This document shows positions 34,950-48,078 of a stretch of DNA of 64,000 bases, one piece after another. The translations under genes were made by a program, and so were the position numbers. Under the pieces are notes generated by a model that worked only from the letters and a program-made list of their open reading frames with translations, was not told the DNA's origin and searched no databases. The stretch is from Alphaproteobacteria bacterium (GTDB lineage Bacteria > Pseudomonadota > Alphaproteobacteria > Caulobacterales > Hyphomonadaceae), in the NCBI GenBank assembly GCA_018830285.1, contig JAHJSB010000038.1, positions 1 through 64,000 of the forward strand, read 5' to 3'. Numbering within the stretch: the stretch's first letter is position 1; each line of letters opens with the position of its first letter.

Positions 34950-35873
34950 GTGTTGAGTGGCGTGCAGATGCAGCAGACAATTGAACGTCCGGCAGTTTGT
35001 GCCGGCATTGGTGTTCACAGCGGCGAAAAAGCCCGGCTTGTTCTGAAGCCTGCACCCGTCGGCAGCGGCGTTGTTTTCCGCCGCACTGACCTTGATGCAA
35101 CGAATATCGAAATCAAGGCGCATGCCGATTCGGTTTCCGACACCCGTCTTGGCACCACACTCACGAACGAAGCGGGTGTTTCAGTCGCCGTCGTGGAACA
35201 CCTGATGGCGGCACTGGCCGGTCTGGGCGTGGACAATCTGATCATCGAAATTGACGGACCAGAAGTTCCGATCATGGACGGCTCGTCGGCGGTCTATTGT
35301 GAACTGCTGTTGCAGGCGGGCCTGAAAACCCAGTCAGCCCCGCGTCGTCGCATCCGGATTCTCGAGCGCGTCGAAATCATCGACGGCCCAAAACGCGCCA
35401 CGCTATCGCCATCCGACGATACCGTTCTCACCCTGCGGGCCCGTATCGAGTATGACGATTCCGTCATCGGTATCCAGCAGATGGCCTTGCGCATGGCGCC
35501 CGGCATGTTTGCCCGGGACCTTGCTTTCGCCCGCACCTATGGCTTCGCCCGCGATGTGGACATGCTGCGCGCGATTGGCCTTGCCCGCGGCGGCTCGCTC
35601 GACAATGCCGTCGTTCTTGAGGACGGCGCCGTGATGAATCCCGAGGGCCTGCGGGCCGAAGACGAGTTTGTCCGCCACAAGATGCTTGATGCCGTCGGCG
35701 ACCTCATGCTGACAGGCGCGCCGATCGCAGGCAGCTATGATGCCGTCCAACCGGGGCACGCGCTCAACAACGCTCTGGTGCGCAAACTCCTGTCCACACC
35801 TTCAGCCTGGTGCTGGGAAACCGATGTGGACGCGAGGGCCCGGCAGCCCGAACCTGCACGCGCCGCCGTCTAA
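34950..35873 (+). CDS. lpxC: UDP-3-O-acyl-N-acetylglucosamine deacetylase
   Basis: The zinc enzyme for the first committed step of lipid A synthesis. The 307-residue protein starts with QTIERPAVCAGIGVHSGE, has the zinc His in VEHLMAALAGLGVDN (H84), PIMDGSS, and the second zinc cluster VRHKMLDAVGDL; the general-base region GHALNNALVRKL follows. The start is GTG: GGAGGG at 34936-34941 is 8 bases upstream, which favours it over later GTG and ATG codons. A C-terminal tail of about 20 residues (ARQPEPARAAV) might carry the degradation signal known for LpxC. Confidence 0.95.
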   Translation: MLSGVQMQQTIERPAVCAGIGVHSGEKARLVLKPAPVGSGVVFRRTDLDATNIEIKAHADSVSDTRLGTTLTNEAGVSVAVVEHLMAALAGLGVDNLIIEIDGPEVPIMDGSSAVYCELLLQAGLKTQSAPRRRIRILERVEIIDGPKRATLSPSDDTVLTLRARIEYDDSVIGIQQMALRMAPGMFARDLAFARTYGFARDVDMLRAIGLARGGSLDNAVVLEDGAVMNPEGLRAEDEFVRHKMLDAVGDLMLTGAPIAGSYDAVQPGHALNNALVRKLLSTPSAWCWETDVDARARQPEPARAAV

Positions 35874-35989
35874 GGCCAGCCTGCACATTGCCCTTGCTTA
35901 ACGGGCGGCCTGACAATGATCCTTGGAAAACCTGTCCGGTTCAGGCTAATCAAGCTGAAGACATTCACAGCTGAAAGTTCCCGACCGGC

Positions 35990-36826
35990 ATGTCCCTTCT
36001 GAAACTCCGCCCGAGCCTCTTGATCCTGGCCTGTATTGTTGCCGTTTCCGGGTGCCAGTCCGCCAGCAAGCGTAAGCAGGAGCTCGCCTATGTCGAGCGT
36101 CCCGTCGAACAATTGTATAACGCTGCAGCCCAGGAACTGGACAAGCGCAACTACCCCCGCGCAATCCTCCTGTTCAACGAAGTCGAGCGCCAGCACCCCT
36201 ATTCCGAGTGGGCCCGCAAATCCATGGTCATGACGGCGTACGCATCGTATCAGGCGCACGATTATGATGAGGCCATTTCCGGCGCACAGGCCTATCTGAG
36301 CCTCCACCCTGGCGGCTCTGAAGCCGATTATGCCTATTATCTCATCGCTGTGAGCTATTTCGACCAGATCGTCGATATCGGCCGCGACCAGCGCACAACC
36401 GAACTGGCCCTGTCGGCCCTGCAGGATGTGACGCGCCGCTTTCCCGACAGCTCCTATGCGCGCGATGCCGGGCTGAAAATCGACATGGTCAATGACCAGC
36501 TGGCCGGCAAGGAAATGGAAATCGGACGCTGGTACCTGCGATCGAACCAGACGCTGGCTGCCGTGAACCGGTTCAAGAAGGTCGTGACGACCTATGACAC
36601 GACCTCGCATACAGCTGAGGCCCTGCACCGTCTCGTCGAATCCTATCTTACGCTCGGCCTGCGGGACCAGGCGCTCGCGGCGGGCGCCACGCTCGGGTAC
36701 AATTACCCGAGCAGCGACTGGTATCAGATGAGCTACCGCCTTCTGACCAATCAGGGCCTTGATCCCGAGGCCGATTCGGCGCCGCGCCGGACGCTGATCC
36801 AAAAAATCGTTCCGGGCGGAAAATAG
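35990..36826 (+). CDS. bamD: Outer membrane assembly lipoprotein BamD
   Basis: An essential lipoprotein of the BAM beta-barrel assembly complex. The 278-residue protein has a signal peptide with lipobox VSGC (Cys about residue 22) and five TPR-like helical pairs: VEQLYNAAAQELDKRNY, ILLFNEVERQHPYSEWA, YDEAISGAQAYLSLHPG, and FPDSSYARDAG. Only 2 bp separate its stop from that of convergent ligA. In most alphaproteobacteria recN and ligA follow bamD on the same strand; here they are inverted. Confidence 0.95.
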   Translation: MSLLKLRPSLLILACIVAVSGCQSASKRKQELAYVERPVEQLYNAAAQELDKRNYPRAILLFNEVERQHPYSEWARKSMVMTAYASYQAHDYDEAISGAQAYLSLHPGGSEADYAYYLIAVSYFDQIVDIGRDQRTTELALSALQDVTRRFPDSSYARDAGLKIDMVNDQLAGKEMEIGRWYLRSNQTLAAVNRFKKVVTTYDTTSHTAEALHRLVESYLTLGLRDQALAAGATLGYNYPSSDWYQMSYRLLTNQGLDPEADSAPRRTLIQKIVPGGK

Positions 36827-36828
36827 GC

Positions 36829-40625
<3,797 letters not shown>

Positions 40626-40681
40626 GCCTGCTCCAATAGCATTGGAACAAAACAGGAACAAGCAGATTCTTCAGCCCGAGA

Positions 40682-42505
40682 TCAGAGGGGTGCGCAGGCC
40701 GCCTTCAACCAGGACTTCACTTCCCCATCCAGCTTGCCGGACAGCAGCTCCCAGACGCGTGAATGATAGGCATCGACCCATGCCTGTTCAGGCTTCGACA
40801 TCAGTTCGGATACGATCAAGTCACGCGAGAGCGGCGCAAAGGTGAGGCATTCAAAACTCATCATATCGATCTCACCGCCCGGTATCGGGGCGGCGGGTTT
40901 GACATATTGCAGGTTCTCGATCCGGATGCCGTACTGGCCCTCGCGGTAATAGCCCGGCTCGTTCGACACGATCATGCCCGGCACCAGAGGCACCGCGTTC
41001 CATGGCTTGGCGATCCGTTGCGGGCCTTCATGGACTCCGAGATAGACGCCGACGCCATGTCCCGTACCATGCTGGTAGTCGAGCCCGGCCTGCCAAAGGG
41101 CGTGACGGGCCAGCACGTCAAGGTGCGTGCCAGTCGTGCCATGCGGGAAGCGCACGGCCGCCAGCGCAATATGGCCCTTCAGGACCAGCGTGTAATGACG
41201 CCGCATGTCGTCACTTACGTCACCGATCGGGACCGTACGCGTGACATCGGTTGTACCGTCGAGATACTGGCCGCCGGAATCGACGAGGAAGAGCGAGCCG
41301 CGCTCCAGCACACGGTTAGACGCCGTCGAGACGCGATAGTGCGGCAGTGCCCCGTGCGGGCCGGCGCCGGAAATCGTCGGAAAAGAGAGATCGTTGAGGC
41401 CGTTCAGCTCTTCGCGGAAGGCTTCCAGCTTCATCACCGCATCAATCTCGGTGACCTCGCCGCTCTGCGCCTCGGTATCCAGCCAGTGCAGGAAGCGGGT
41501 GAGGGCCACGCCGTCGCGGGTATGGGCCGCCGTGGTGCCGGCAATTTCCGTGTCGTTCTTGCAGGCTTTCGGCAGCGCGACGGGGTCACGCTGGCGCAAC
41601 ACTTTTGCGCCCGCCGCTTCCAGCGTGTCGAAGAACCAGGCCGAGGCCACGTCGGGATCGACGCTCACCGTCTTGCCGCTCAGGTCTCCAAGCGCGCTTT
41701 CAAGCTGCGACAGCGGGCGCACGGTGACGCCATTGCCGAGATGGGTGCGCAGGTCATCGCTGACCTTGGCTTCATCAATGAACAGGTCAGCGGACCCGTC
41801 AGCGCGCAGGATCGCGCGGCCGAGCGGCAAAGGCGTGCAGCTGACATCGCCGCCTCGAATGTTGAAGGCCCAGGCGATCGACGCCGGTGAGGTGACCACG
41901 GCTGCATCGGCCTTGTCGGCTTTCAGCGCGTCACCGATGCGGGCGCGTTTCTCGGCATGGTCCATGCCGGCATACGCAACCGCATGTGATACGACAGGCG
42001 CGGTAGGCTGGTCCGGACGGTCCTTCCAGGCGCGGTCGATCGGGTTCTCGGCCACAGCGACGAGATTGGCACCCGAGGCTGCCGCAGCCTGCTTCAACAG
42101 CTCGACCTCGTTCGGGCTGACCAGTTTCGGATCATATCCGATTGTCTTGCCTGACATGTCCTGCGCGCGCAGCCATCCGAAGGCGCCTGGCTCCGGGATT
42201 TTCTGTATCTCGAACAGGTCGGGATCGGTCTGGTCAGCCGCCTGTATTGTATAGCGGCCATCGGCGAACAGGATGGCGCGGTCGGCGAACACAAACGCAT
42301 TTCCGAACGAGCCGGTAAAGCCGCTGACCCAGGCCAGGCGTTCATTGGCGTCCGGCAGGTATTCGTTCTGGTATTCATCATCGTGCGGCACGTAGAAGCC
42401 GTCGAGATTCATGGCGGAAAGCTCTTTGCGAAGGAGCGGCAAGTGGGCCCGGCCGTCTTGCGGCCCGCCCTTGATATCAAATGTCTGTCTCATGACTGTA
42501 GTCAT
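40682..42505 (-). CDS. Xaa-Pro aminopeptidase (M24B family)
   Basis: A metallopeptidase that removes N-terminal residues from X-Pro peptides, cytosolic. The 607-residue protein is the long, three-domain form (two creatinase-like N-terminal domains, then catalytic M24). Metal ligands are visible in order: Asp in FLVDSGGQY, Asp in GTTDVTRTV, His in GTGHGVGVYLGVHE, Glu in IVSNEPGYY and Glu in YGIRIENLQ. It resembles eukaryotic cytosolic XPNPEP1-type sequences more than E. coli PepP in length. It lies 57 bp upstream of recN on the same strand and could be cotranscribed with it. Confidence 0.92.
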   Translation of the reverse strand: MTTVMRQTFDIKGGPQDGRAHLPLLRKELSAMNLDGFYVPHDDEYQNEYLPDANERLAWVSGFTGSFGNAFVFADRAILFADGRYTIQAADQTDPDLFEIQKIPEPGAFGWLRAQDMSGKTIGYDPKLVSPNEVELLKQAAAASGANLVAVAENPIDRAWKDRPDQPTAPVVSHAVAYAGMDHAEKRARIGDALKADKADAAVVTSPASIAWAFNIRGGDVSCTPLPLGRAILRADGSADLFIDEAKVSDDLRTHLGNGVTVRPLSQLESALGDLSGKTVSVDPDVASAWFFDTLEAAGAKVLRQRDPVALPKACKNDTEIAGTTAAHTRDGVALTRFLHWLDTEAQSGEVTEIDAVMKLEAFREELNGLNDLSFPTISGAGPHGALPHYRVSTASNRVLERGSLFLVDSGGQYLDGTTDVTRTVPIGDVSDDMRRHYTLVLKGHIALAAVRFPHGTTGTHLDVLARHALWQAGLDYQHGTGHGVGVYLGVHEGPQRIAKPWNAVPLVPGMIVSNEPGYYREGQYGIRIENLQYVKPAAPIPGGEIDMMSFECLTFAPLSRDLIVSELMSKPEQAWVDAYHSRVWELLSGKLDGEVKSWLKAACAPL

Positions 42506-42656
42506 AACGCCGCTTTCGACGCATTGAAAGGCGCATCCATGCTATGCATTTTCGCATGCATATGTCCGGTAATCCATACTTAAATGTTTACCGCTGAGGC
42601 CCATATGCACGGCACATCAGAAATTGTGCACCGCACCATAAATATGGAACTGAGAC
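42506..42656. other. Divergent spacer between aminopeptidase P and the 56-codon ORF
   Basis: No gene is visible in these 151 bp. They contain the inverted repeat CGGTAA (42567-42572)/TTACCG (42588-42593), an AT-rich stretch around 42576-42590 and two TGC-N3-GCA boxes described separately. Together with the weak ORF after it, this makes up the longest stretch of the window (about 310 bp) without a secure gene. Confidence 0.6.
42606..42640 (+). promoter_or_regulatory. Tandem PhaR-type operator candidates
   Basis: Two TGC-N3-GCA cores lie at 42606-42614 and 42627-42635, 21 bp apart, which places them on the same face of the helix. The second (TGCACCGCACCA) fits the PhaR consensus TGCRNYGCASMA fully and shares 16 of 17 bp with the site at 2128-2144. 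They lie just before a 56-codon ORF. PhaR control is inferred from the motif. Confidence 0.45.
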
Positions 42657-42827
42657 ATGAAGACGCTTATCGAAACCGCCCAGCTTGCTGAAATGACCAT
42701 CAGCAATGTGATGCCTGCCACGCAATCCCACCAGCTGCCCGCAAAATTCCAAACTGAATGCAGCCAGCGCCCTTACATCCTCGCCCGCCGGTCGGCGCGC
42801 TGGGCGCGTCGGGTTGCCTATACCTGA
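42657..42827 (+). CDS. Small ORF of unknown function behind PhaR-type boxes
   Basis: A 56-codon ORF begins MKTLIETAQLAEMTISNVMP and ends ARRVAYT before TGA, overlapping the 3' end of convergent prmA by 10 bp. The first 20 residues could form an amphipathic helix, but the rest is Arg-rich and shows no family I know. AACTGAGAC upstream gives only a weak ribosome site. It might be the remnant of a phasin-like gene, a real short peptide, or chance. The main argument for it is the pair of operator-like boxes directly upstream. Confidence 0.3.
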   Translation: MKTLIETAQLAEMTISNVMPATQSHQLPAKFQTECSQRPYILARRSARWARRVAYT

Positions 42828-43687
42828 GCCGAATCCGATTTCCGGAAGACCAGAGTCGACCAGCCGTCCTTCTTGATCCGGCGCTGGAAATGCAGCCCGC
42901 GCGAGGCAAACGCATTGCGAACAGGCCCGGCCTGATGGTGCAGCAGGCCTGAGAGGATGATCGTCCCGCCAGGCGCCGTGAGCGGCGCTATGGTGGGGGC
43001 AAGCCCGATCAGGGGCTTCATCAGTATGTTGGCGAACACGGTATCGTAGGGTCCGCCCTGGCGGATGCGTGGCGTGTTGGCCCCGGTCACATGCAGCGCC
43101 GTGAAGCCGGTCACATGGTTCTTCGCCGCATTCTCGTTGGCGACGCGGACACTGTCGAAATCGATATCCGTGCCGATGGCACTATGTGCACCCGCCTTCA
43201 TGGCGGCGATCGCCAGCACGCCAGACCCGGTTCCGAGATCGAGTACTTTTCCGATGGCTTTCCGCCGCCGCACTTCATCCAGCGCCAGCAGGCAGCCGAG
43301 CGTCGTTCCGTGATGGCCAGTGCCGAAGGCGGGGCCTGCTTCGATTAGGACGGCGATCTTGCCAGGTGCCATCTTGGCGAGGGCGTGGCTGCCGGCCACG
43401 AAGAACGGGCCCGCCGCAACAGGCGGCAGGCCTTCGAGCGAGAGGGTCACCCAGTCGCGATCTTCGAGTTCCTCAATCCGGGCGGTCAGTTCCGGGGACG
43501 TTTCGTGAATGATTTCAACGCACGCCTCGGCCTCTTCAAGCGTTTCGGTGAACGCGTCGAGGCGCCAGGCGAGGCGGCCGTCCTCCTTGGCATCGACTGC
43601 CCCGGCAGGCGACGGATCGGCCCAGGCAAGGGCGTCCCACGCGGATTCGATTGGCGCCCGTGCGCCCTTGGCGGTAATCTGGTACAT
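42818..43687 (-). CDS. prmA: Ribosomal protein L11 methyltransferase
   Basis: It methylates lysines and the N-terminus of ribosomal protein L11 using SAM. From the ATG at 43687 the protein is 289 residues, near the usual 290-295. It has the small N-terminal substrate domain, GPAFGTGHHGTTLGCL and the SAM motif VLDLGTGSGVLAIAAMKAGA, then FANILMKPL as motif IV. An open frame extends upstream to 44770, but that part is antisense to the cyclophilin gene and has no relation to PrmA, so I reject it. The ribosome site is weak. Confidence 0.93.
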   Translation of the reverse strand: MYQITAKGARAPIESAWDALAWADPSPAGAVDAKEDGRLAWRLDAFTETLEEAEACVEIIHETSPELTARIEELEDRDWVTLSLEGLPPVAAGPFFVAGSHALAKMAPGKIAVLIEAGPAFGTGHHGTTLGCLLALDEVRRRKAIGKVLDLGTGSGVLAIAAMKAGAHSAIGTDIDFDSVRVANENAAKNHVTGFTALHVTGANTPRIRQGGPYDTVFANILMKPLIGLAPTIAPLTAPGGTIILSGLLHHQAGPVRNAFASRGLHFQRRIKKDGWSTLVFRKSDSAQV

Positions 43688-43753
43688 GGCGCAGGCGCTT
43701 AGCAGGCAAGCCACAGGCGCGCCAGAGGCGTCATACGCAAGGGAGTGTGAGCG

Positions 43754-44656
43754 ATGTGGTGGAGGTGTGCGCTGGTCGCTGCAATGGTGGGGGGAATGGG
43801 GCAGCAGGTGGGCGCTGAGGGTGTCTGGCGTCCCGTCTATCCGGACAATCTCGTCCTGCTCGATACCACGACCGGGACCGTCGCCATCGAACTCGCGCCG
43901 GACGCCGCGCCGCAACATGTTGCGCAGTTCCGCAAGGCGGTTCGCTCCGGCGCACTTGCTGGCGAATATTTCTACCGGGTGGTCGAGGGCCATGTCGCGC
44001 AGGCAGGCCGTGAGTTCGAGCAGCGCATGGCAGGCTGGCCCGACCTGCCGCTTGAGGCCGAGCGCACCGTTGCAGCTGACGGCTTCGTGCCGCTCGGCAA
44101 TGCAGACTTGTTCGCTGCGACGGTCGGCCACCGCGCCGGGTTTGCCGCAGGACGGGACGGCGAGCAGGAATGGCTGCTGAACTGTCCCGGCGCTCTGGGC
44201 ATGGCGCGCAATGAAGCTCCGGATACAGGCTCGATCGAATTTTTCATTCCCCTCGCGTCCCGGCGCTACCTTGATCGCAACTACACTGTCTTCGGCCGCG
44301 TGATTGATGGCATGGACAATGTGCACCGGCTGAAACGGGTCGATCCGGAGGCCGAGGAAAACCACCCGGATCTGTTCGAGAATGGTGAAGCCGCTTCGCA
44401 GGCCGCATTCGCTTCCCGCGCGGCACGGCTGGCAGGCAATGAGATCCTGTCCATCTCGCTTGCGGCCGACCTGCCTGCCGCCGCCCGGCCTGGTTATGAA
44501 GTCATGGCGACGTCCAGCGACGAATGGGAAAAACTGAAGACGTCCAAACGCGACTATTCCGCAATTGACGCTTTTGTGCATACCCCGCCCATGGTGCTGG
44601 ACGTGTGTAGCCTGCCTGTACCGGCTCGCCGTGTCACGCTGCAAACCGGCGACTGA
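43754..44656 (+). CDS. Periplasmic cyclophilin-type peptidyl-prolyl isomerase
   Basis: A 300-residue exported protein. After a signal peptide (residues 1-21, ending QVGAE) comes a divergent cyclophilin fold: VLLDTTTGTVAIELAPDAAP, EYFYRVVEGHVAQAG, and GSIEFFIPLASRRYLDRNYTVFGRVIDGMD. Active-site residues are only partly conserved (FYRVVEG replaces FHRVI.GFMIQGG), so catalytic strength is uncertain. The final 80 residues are extra. AAGGGAG precedes the ATG. It is divergent from prmA with a 66-bp spacer. Confidence 0.85.
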   Translation: MWWRCALVAAMVGGMGQQVGAEGVWRPVYPDNLVLLDTTTGTVAIELAPDAAPQHVAQFRKAVRSGALAGEYFYRVVEGHVAQAGREFEQRMAGWPDLPLEAERTVAADGFVPLGNADLFAATVGHRAGFAAGRDGEQEWLLNCPGALGMARNEAPDTGSIEFFIPLASRRYLDRNYTVFGRVIDGMDNVHRLKRVDPEAEENHPDLFENGEAASQAAFASRAARLAGNEILSISLAADLPAAARPGYEVMATSSDEWEKLKTSKRDYSAIDAFVHTPPMVLDVCSLPVPARRVTLQTGD

Positions 44657-44769
44657 CCGGCCAGAAAATCGGCAGGCCCTTGGGATTTTAGGTTGTTCCC
44701 GCCGCCATTCTGTCGAATGAAGTGCAGGAGAGCGCAACGACGCGCCAAGAAATGCCAAGGGAGGCTGCA

Positions 44770-46059
44770 TTGACCGGGGTCATGATTTTCATGAGGCGCA
44801 TTGGCGTGCTCGCAACACTGGCTGCCGCGATCGCGGTCCCCGCATTTGCCGACACTGGCAACACGGCCTGGATCCTGACATCGACCGCGCTCGTCCTGTT
44901 CATGACCCTGCCGGGACTGGCGCTGTTCTATGGCGGCCTTGTGCAGGCAAAGAACCTCCTGTCCATACTGATGCAGTGTTTCGCCATTGCCTGCCTGATG
45001 AGCATCCTGTGGCTGGCAGTGGGCTATTCGGTGGCCTTCGGACCCGGCACCGGGGGCCTGATCGGCGGATTCAGCAAGATGTTCGCAGCCGGCGTCACCA
45101 GTGCGCCGCTCGACGGTCAGACGATCCCTGAAGCCCTTTTCCTGATGTTCCAGATGACGTTCGCCATCATCACCCCTGCCCTGATCCTCGGCGCCTTTGC
45201 CGAACGCGTGAACTTCGCAGCCGTACTGGTCTTCTCGGCGCTCTGGATGCTCATCTGCTACGCACCGGTGGCGCACTGGGTCTGGGGCGGTGGCTGGCTC
45301 GCATCGCGCGGCCTGATCGATTTTGCGGGTGGTGTCGTCGTGCACACGACCGCTGGCATCTCGGCGCTCGCGTTTGTGCTGATCCTCGGCAAGCGCCAGC
45401 ATTTTCCGAAAGACATGCACCCACCGCACAATCCGGCATTCGTCATGCTGGGCGCCTCGATGCTCTGGGTCGGCTGGTTCGGCTTTAATGCCGGCTCGGC
45501 CCTGGGTGCCAACGGCGACGCGGCGCGAGCCATGCTGGTGACCCATACGTCGGCGGCGACCGCTTCCCTGGTCTGGATGTGCATCGAATGGATCAGTTTC
45601 AAGCGCCCGACCCTTGTCGGCATTGCCACCGGCATGGTGGCGGGCCTGGCGACGATCACGCCGGCCGCCGGATCTGTCGGACCGGTCGGCGCTATCATCA
45701 TCGGCGTCCTGGCGGCTGTCGTGTGTTATGGCGCGGTCGTGCTGATCCGCAACCGGATGCACATTGACGACAGCCTGGACGTGTTCGCCGTCCATGGTGT
45801 CGGCGGCATCCTCGGCACGCTGGCCATCCCCTTCCTCGCGGCACTTGGACCGATGGCTCCGGGCCTTGGTGGAACAGCCATTGCCAGCCAGTTCGGCGTG
45901 CAACTCCTCGGCGTCGTTGCTGTTGGGGCCTATTCGGCGATCGTTACTGTCGGCCTGCTGTTTGCGATCAAGGTCTTTATCCCACTACGCGTAAGCGCGG
46001 ACGAAGAGGAAGCCGGTCTCGATTCGTCCAGCCATGGCGAAAGCGCGTACCACCACTGA
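44770..46059 (+). CDS. amtB: Ammonium transporter
   Basis: An Amt/Mep channel for ammonium. With the proposed start it is 429 residues: signal peptide (about 1-28, ending PAFAD), then eleven transmembrane helices with PGLALFYGGLVQAKN, the motif DFAGGVVVHTTAGISAL containing the first pore His, and DVFAVHGVGGILGTL containing the second. The start is uncertain: GGGAGG at 44759-44764 is 5 bases before TTG 44770, while ATG 44782 and 44791 lack a site and GTG 44722 gives an over-long leader. glnK, usually adjacent, is absent here. Confidence 0.92.
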   Translation: MTGVMIFMRRIGVLATLAAAIAVPAFADTGNTAWILTSTALVLFMTLPGLALFYGGLVQAKNLLSILMQCFAIACLMSILWLAVGYSVAFGPGTGGLIGGFSKMFAAGVTSAPLDGQTIPEALFLMFQMTFAIITPALILGAFAERVNFAAVLVFSALWMLICYAPVAHWVWGGGWLASRGLIDFAGGVVVHTTAGISALAFVLILGKRQHFPKDMHPPHNPAFVMLGASMLWVGWFGFNAGSALGANGDAARAMLVTHTSAATASLVWMCIEWISFKRPTLVGIATGMVAGLATITPAAGSVGPVGAIIIGVLAAVVCYGAVVLIRNRMHIDDSLDVFAVHGVGGILGTLAIPFLAALGPMAPGLGGTAIASQFGVQLLGVVAVGAYSAIVTVGLLFAIKVFIPLRVSADEEEAGLDSSSHGESAYHH

Positions 46060-46116
46060 CATGCGGCGCGGCGCCTGCCCTTGACAGCAGGCGCTACCCA
46101 TTTCACCGATAAGGGC

Positions 46117-46881
46117 ATGGCAATACCGTTCAGTTCCTGTCCGGGCCTCGCGGGTTTGCAAGGCATCACCCACGGCTTTTTCGGTCGTCAGGGCGGCGTG
46201 TCGACGGGTCTGTATGACAGCCTCAATGTTGGTGTCGGCTCTGGCGACAAGCCGGACGCAATCTCCCGCAACCGGGCGCTTGTTGCCGCCACGCTTGGCG
46301 CCGAGCACTTATTGTCTTGCTACCAGGTCCATTCGGCCAGCGTTGTCCCGGTCGCAGCCCCGTGGAGCGAACGCCCCCAGGCCGATGCGATGGTCACCGA
46401 CCGGCCCGGCATCGGCCTTTGCATCCTGACCGCCGATTGCACGCCCGTCCTGTTCGCCGACGCCGAGGCAGGGGTGATCGGAGCTGCACATGCGGGCTGG
46501 AAGGGTGCGCTTGGGGGGGTGCTGGAGGCAACGGTGACCGCCATGACGAATCTCGGTGCCGAACGCTCGCGTATTCGCGCCGCGATCGGCCCGACAATCG
46601 GACAGGCGAGCTATGAGGTCGGTCCGGAATTCCGCGACGCATTCATGTCTGGCTCGCCCGGAAGCGAGGTGCTGTTCCAACCCGGCAAGGGCGACCGGCT
46701 CCAGTTCGACCTGCCAGGCTTTGTCCGCCAGCGGCTGGACGCGGTGGGCATCGGCGCGGTGACCGATGTGGGGCATGACACGTGCGCGATGGAAGACGCC
46801 TATTTTTCCAATCGTCGCCGCAATCATCGCGGCGAAGCCGACTATGGCCGCAACGGATCCGTGATCGTGCTGAAGGGCTGA
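46117..46881 (+). CDS. pgeF: Peptidoglycan editing factor (YfiH/laccase-domain family)
   Basis: This family removes wrongly incorporated L-Ser from UDP-MurNAc-peptide and also shows purine nucleoside activities. The 254-residue protein has [24 protein letters not shown] with a zinc His, [12 protein letters not shown] with the zinc Cys, and [12 protein letters not shown] with the second His. The ATG at 46117 fits the family N-terminus; an in-frame TTG at 46081 is less likely. It follows amtB by 57 bp on the same strand. Confidence 0.92.
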   Translation: MAIPFSSCPGLAGLQGITHGFFGRQGGVSTGLYDSLNVGVGSGDKPDAISRNRALVAATLGAEHLLSCYQVHSASVVPVAAPWSERPQADAMVTDRPGIGLCILTADCTPVLFADAEAGVIGAAHAGWKGALGGVLEATVTAMTNLGAERSRIRAAIGPTIGQASYEVGPEFRDAFMSGSPGSEVLFQPGKGDRLQFDLPGFVRQRLDAVGIGAVTDVGHDTCAMEDAYFSNRRRNHRGEADYGRNGSVIVLKG

Positions 46882-47024
46882 AACGCGCCGCCGAGTGTTG
46901 CCGATTCAACGCGCCTGCCACTTCATCCGATCTGCATCGCGCGAACGCGGTGTTTGGCGGTTGCGACTCGCTGGGCTTTGTTACAAAAGCGACACGGCGC
47001 CGGGCAGTCAGGGGTAATGAGTCC

Positions 47025-47960
47025 ATGAAACTTCTATCGTGCAACGCGAACCGACCATTGGCGGAAGCCATTGCGGACTATCTCGACACCCGCCTCACAC
47101 GATCTGAAGTCAAATCCTTTGCCGACCAGGAAATCTTCGTCCGCATCGACGAGAATGTCCGGGGCGAAGACGTTTTCGTGATCCAGTCGACCTCCTACCC
47201 GGCCAATGACAACCTGATGCAGCTGCTGATCTGCATGGACGCGCTGAAGCGCGCCTCGGCCCGGCGCATCACGGCTGTGATCCCCTATTTCGGATACGCC
47301 CGCCAGGACCGCAAGACCGATGGCCGCACGCCGATCTCGGCCAAGCTGGTCGCCAACCTGATCTGCTCGGCGGGGGCTGACCGCGTGCTGACTGTCGATC
47401 TCCATGCCGGCCAGATCCAGGGCTTTTTCGATATCCCGACGGACAACCTGTTCGGTGGCCCGGTCATGGTCGATGACATCAAGGAGCGCTTCAACGGCGA
47501 CAAGATCATCGTTGTCTCGCCGGATGTCGGCGGCGTGGTGCGCGCACGCGCCCTTGCCAAACGTATCGATGCCGACCTGGCCATCGTCGACAAGCGCCGC
47601 CCGGAAGCGGGCAAGTCGGAAGTCATGAACATTATCGGCGACGTCAAAGGCGCCCGCTGCATCATGCTGGATGACATGTGTGACAGCGGCGGGACGCTCG
47701 CCAATGCCGCTGCAGCGCTGAAGGAACACGGCGCCACGTCGGTGTCAGCCTATGTCACGCACGGCGTGTTATCGGGTGAAGCGGTCAAACGGATTGAAAC
47801 GTCGGTTCTCGACGAACTGGTAATGACGGACACGATCCAGCCATCTGAGTCGGCGCGGAAATCCAAATCCATTCGCATCCTGCCCATCGCTCCCCTGCTC
47901 GGCGAAGCCATCCGCCGCATCGCGAATGAAGAGAGCGTCTCGAAACTGTTCGACCGCTAG
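47025..47960 (+). CDS. prs: Ribose-phosphate pyrophosphokinase
   Basis: It makes PRPP from ribose 5-phosphate and ATP for purine, pyrimidine, His and Trp synthesis. The 311-residue protein has [18 protein letters not shown]-site [11 protein letters not shown], the divalent-cation/regulatory motif [18 protein letters not shown] and the PRPP loop [19 protein letters not shown] lies 11 bases before the ATG at 47025; the open frame extends upstream into pgeF but that portion is unrelated. The 143-bp spacer suggests its own promoter. Confidence 0.96.
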   Translation: MKLLSCNANRPLAEAIADYLDTRLTRSEVKSFADQEIFVRIDENVRGEDVFVIQSTSYPANDNLMQLLICMDALKRASARRITAVIPYFGYARQDRKTDGRTPISAKLVANLICSAGADRVLTVDLHAGQIQGFFDIPTDNLFGGPVMVDDIKERFNGDKIIVVSPDVGGVVRARALAKRIDADLAIVDKRRPEAGKSEVMNIIGDVKGARCIMLDDMCDSGGTLANAAAALKEHGATSVSAYVTHGVLSGEAVKRIETSVLDELVMTDTIQPSESARKSKSIRILPIAPLLGEAIRRIANEESVSKLFDR

Positions 47961-48078
47961 GCCCATAGCGCTTCGTTCTCGCGCTCCGCGACCCAATCGA
48001 ATTCGCATGCGAAAGCCGCTGTGAGCCTGTTGGCAGTCACTGCGGTAGACATTATGTGCTGTATGAAGGGGTTTCGAC

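Noticed and set aside
43688-44770. Upstream extension of prmA making a 650-residue protein
   Set aside because: The extension is antisense to the cyclophilin gene, while PrmA relatives begin at the ATG at 43687.
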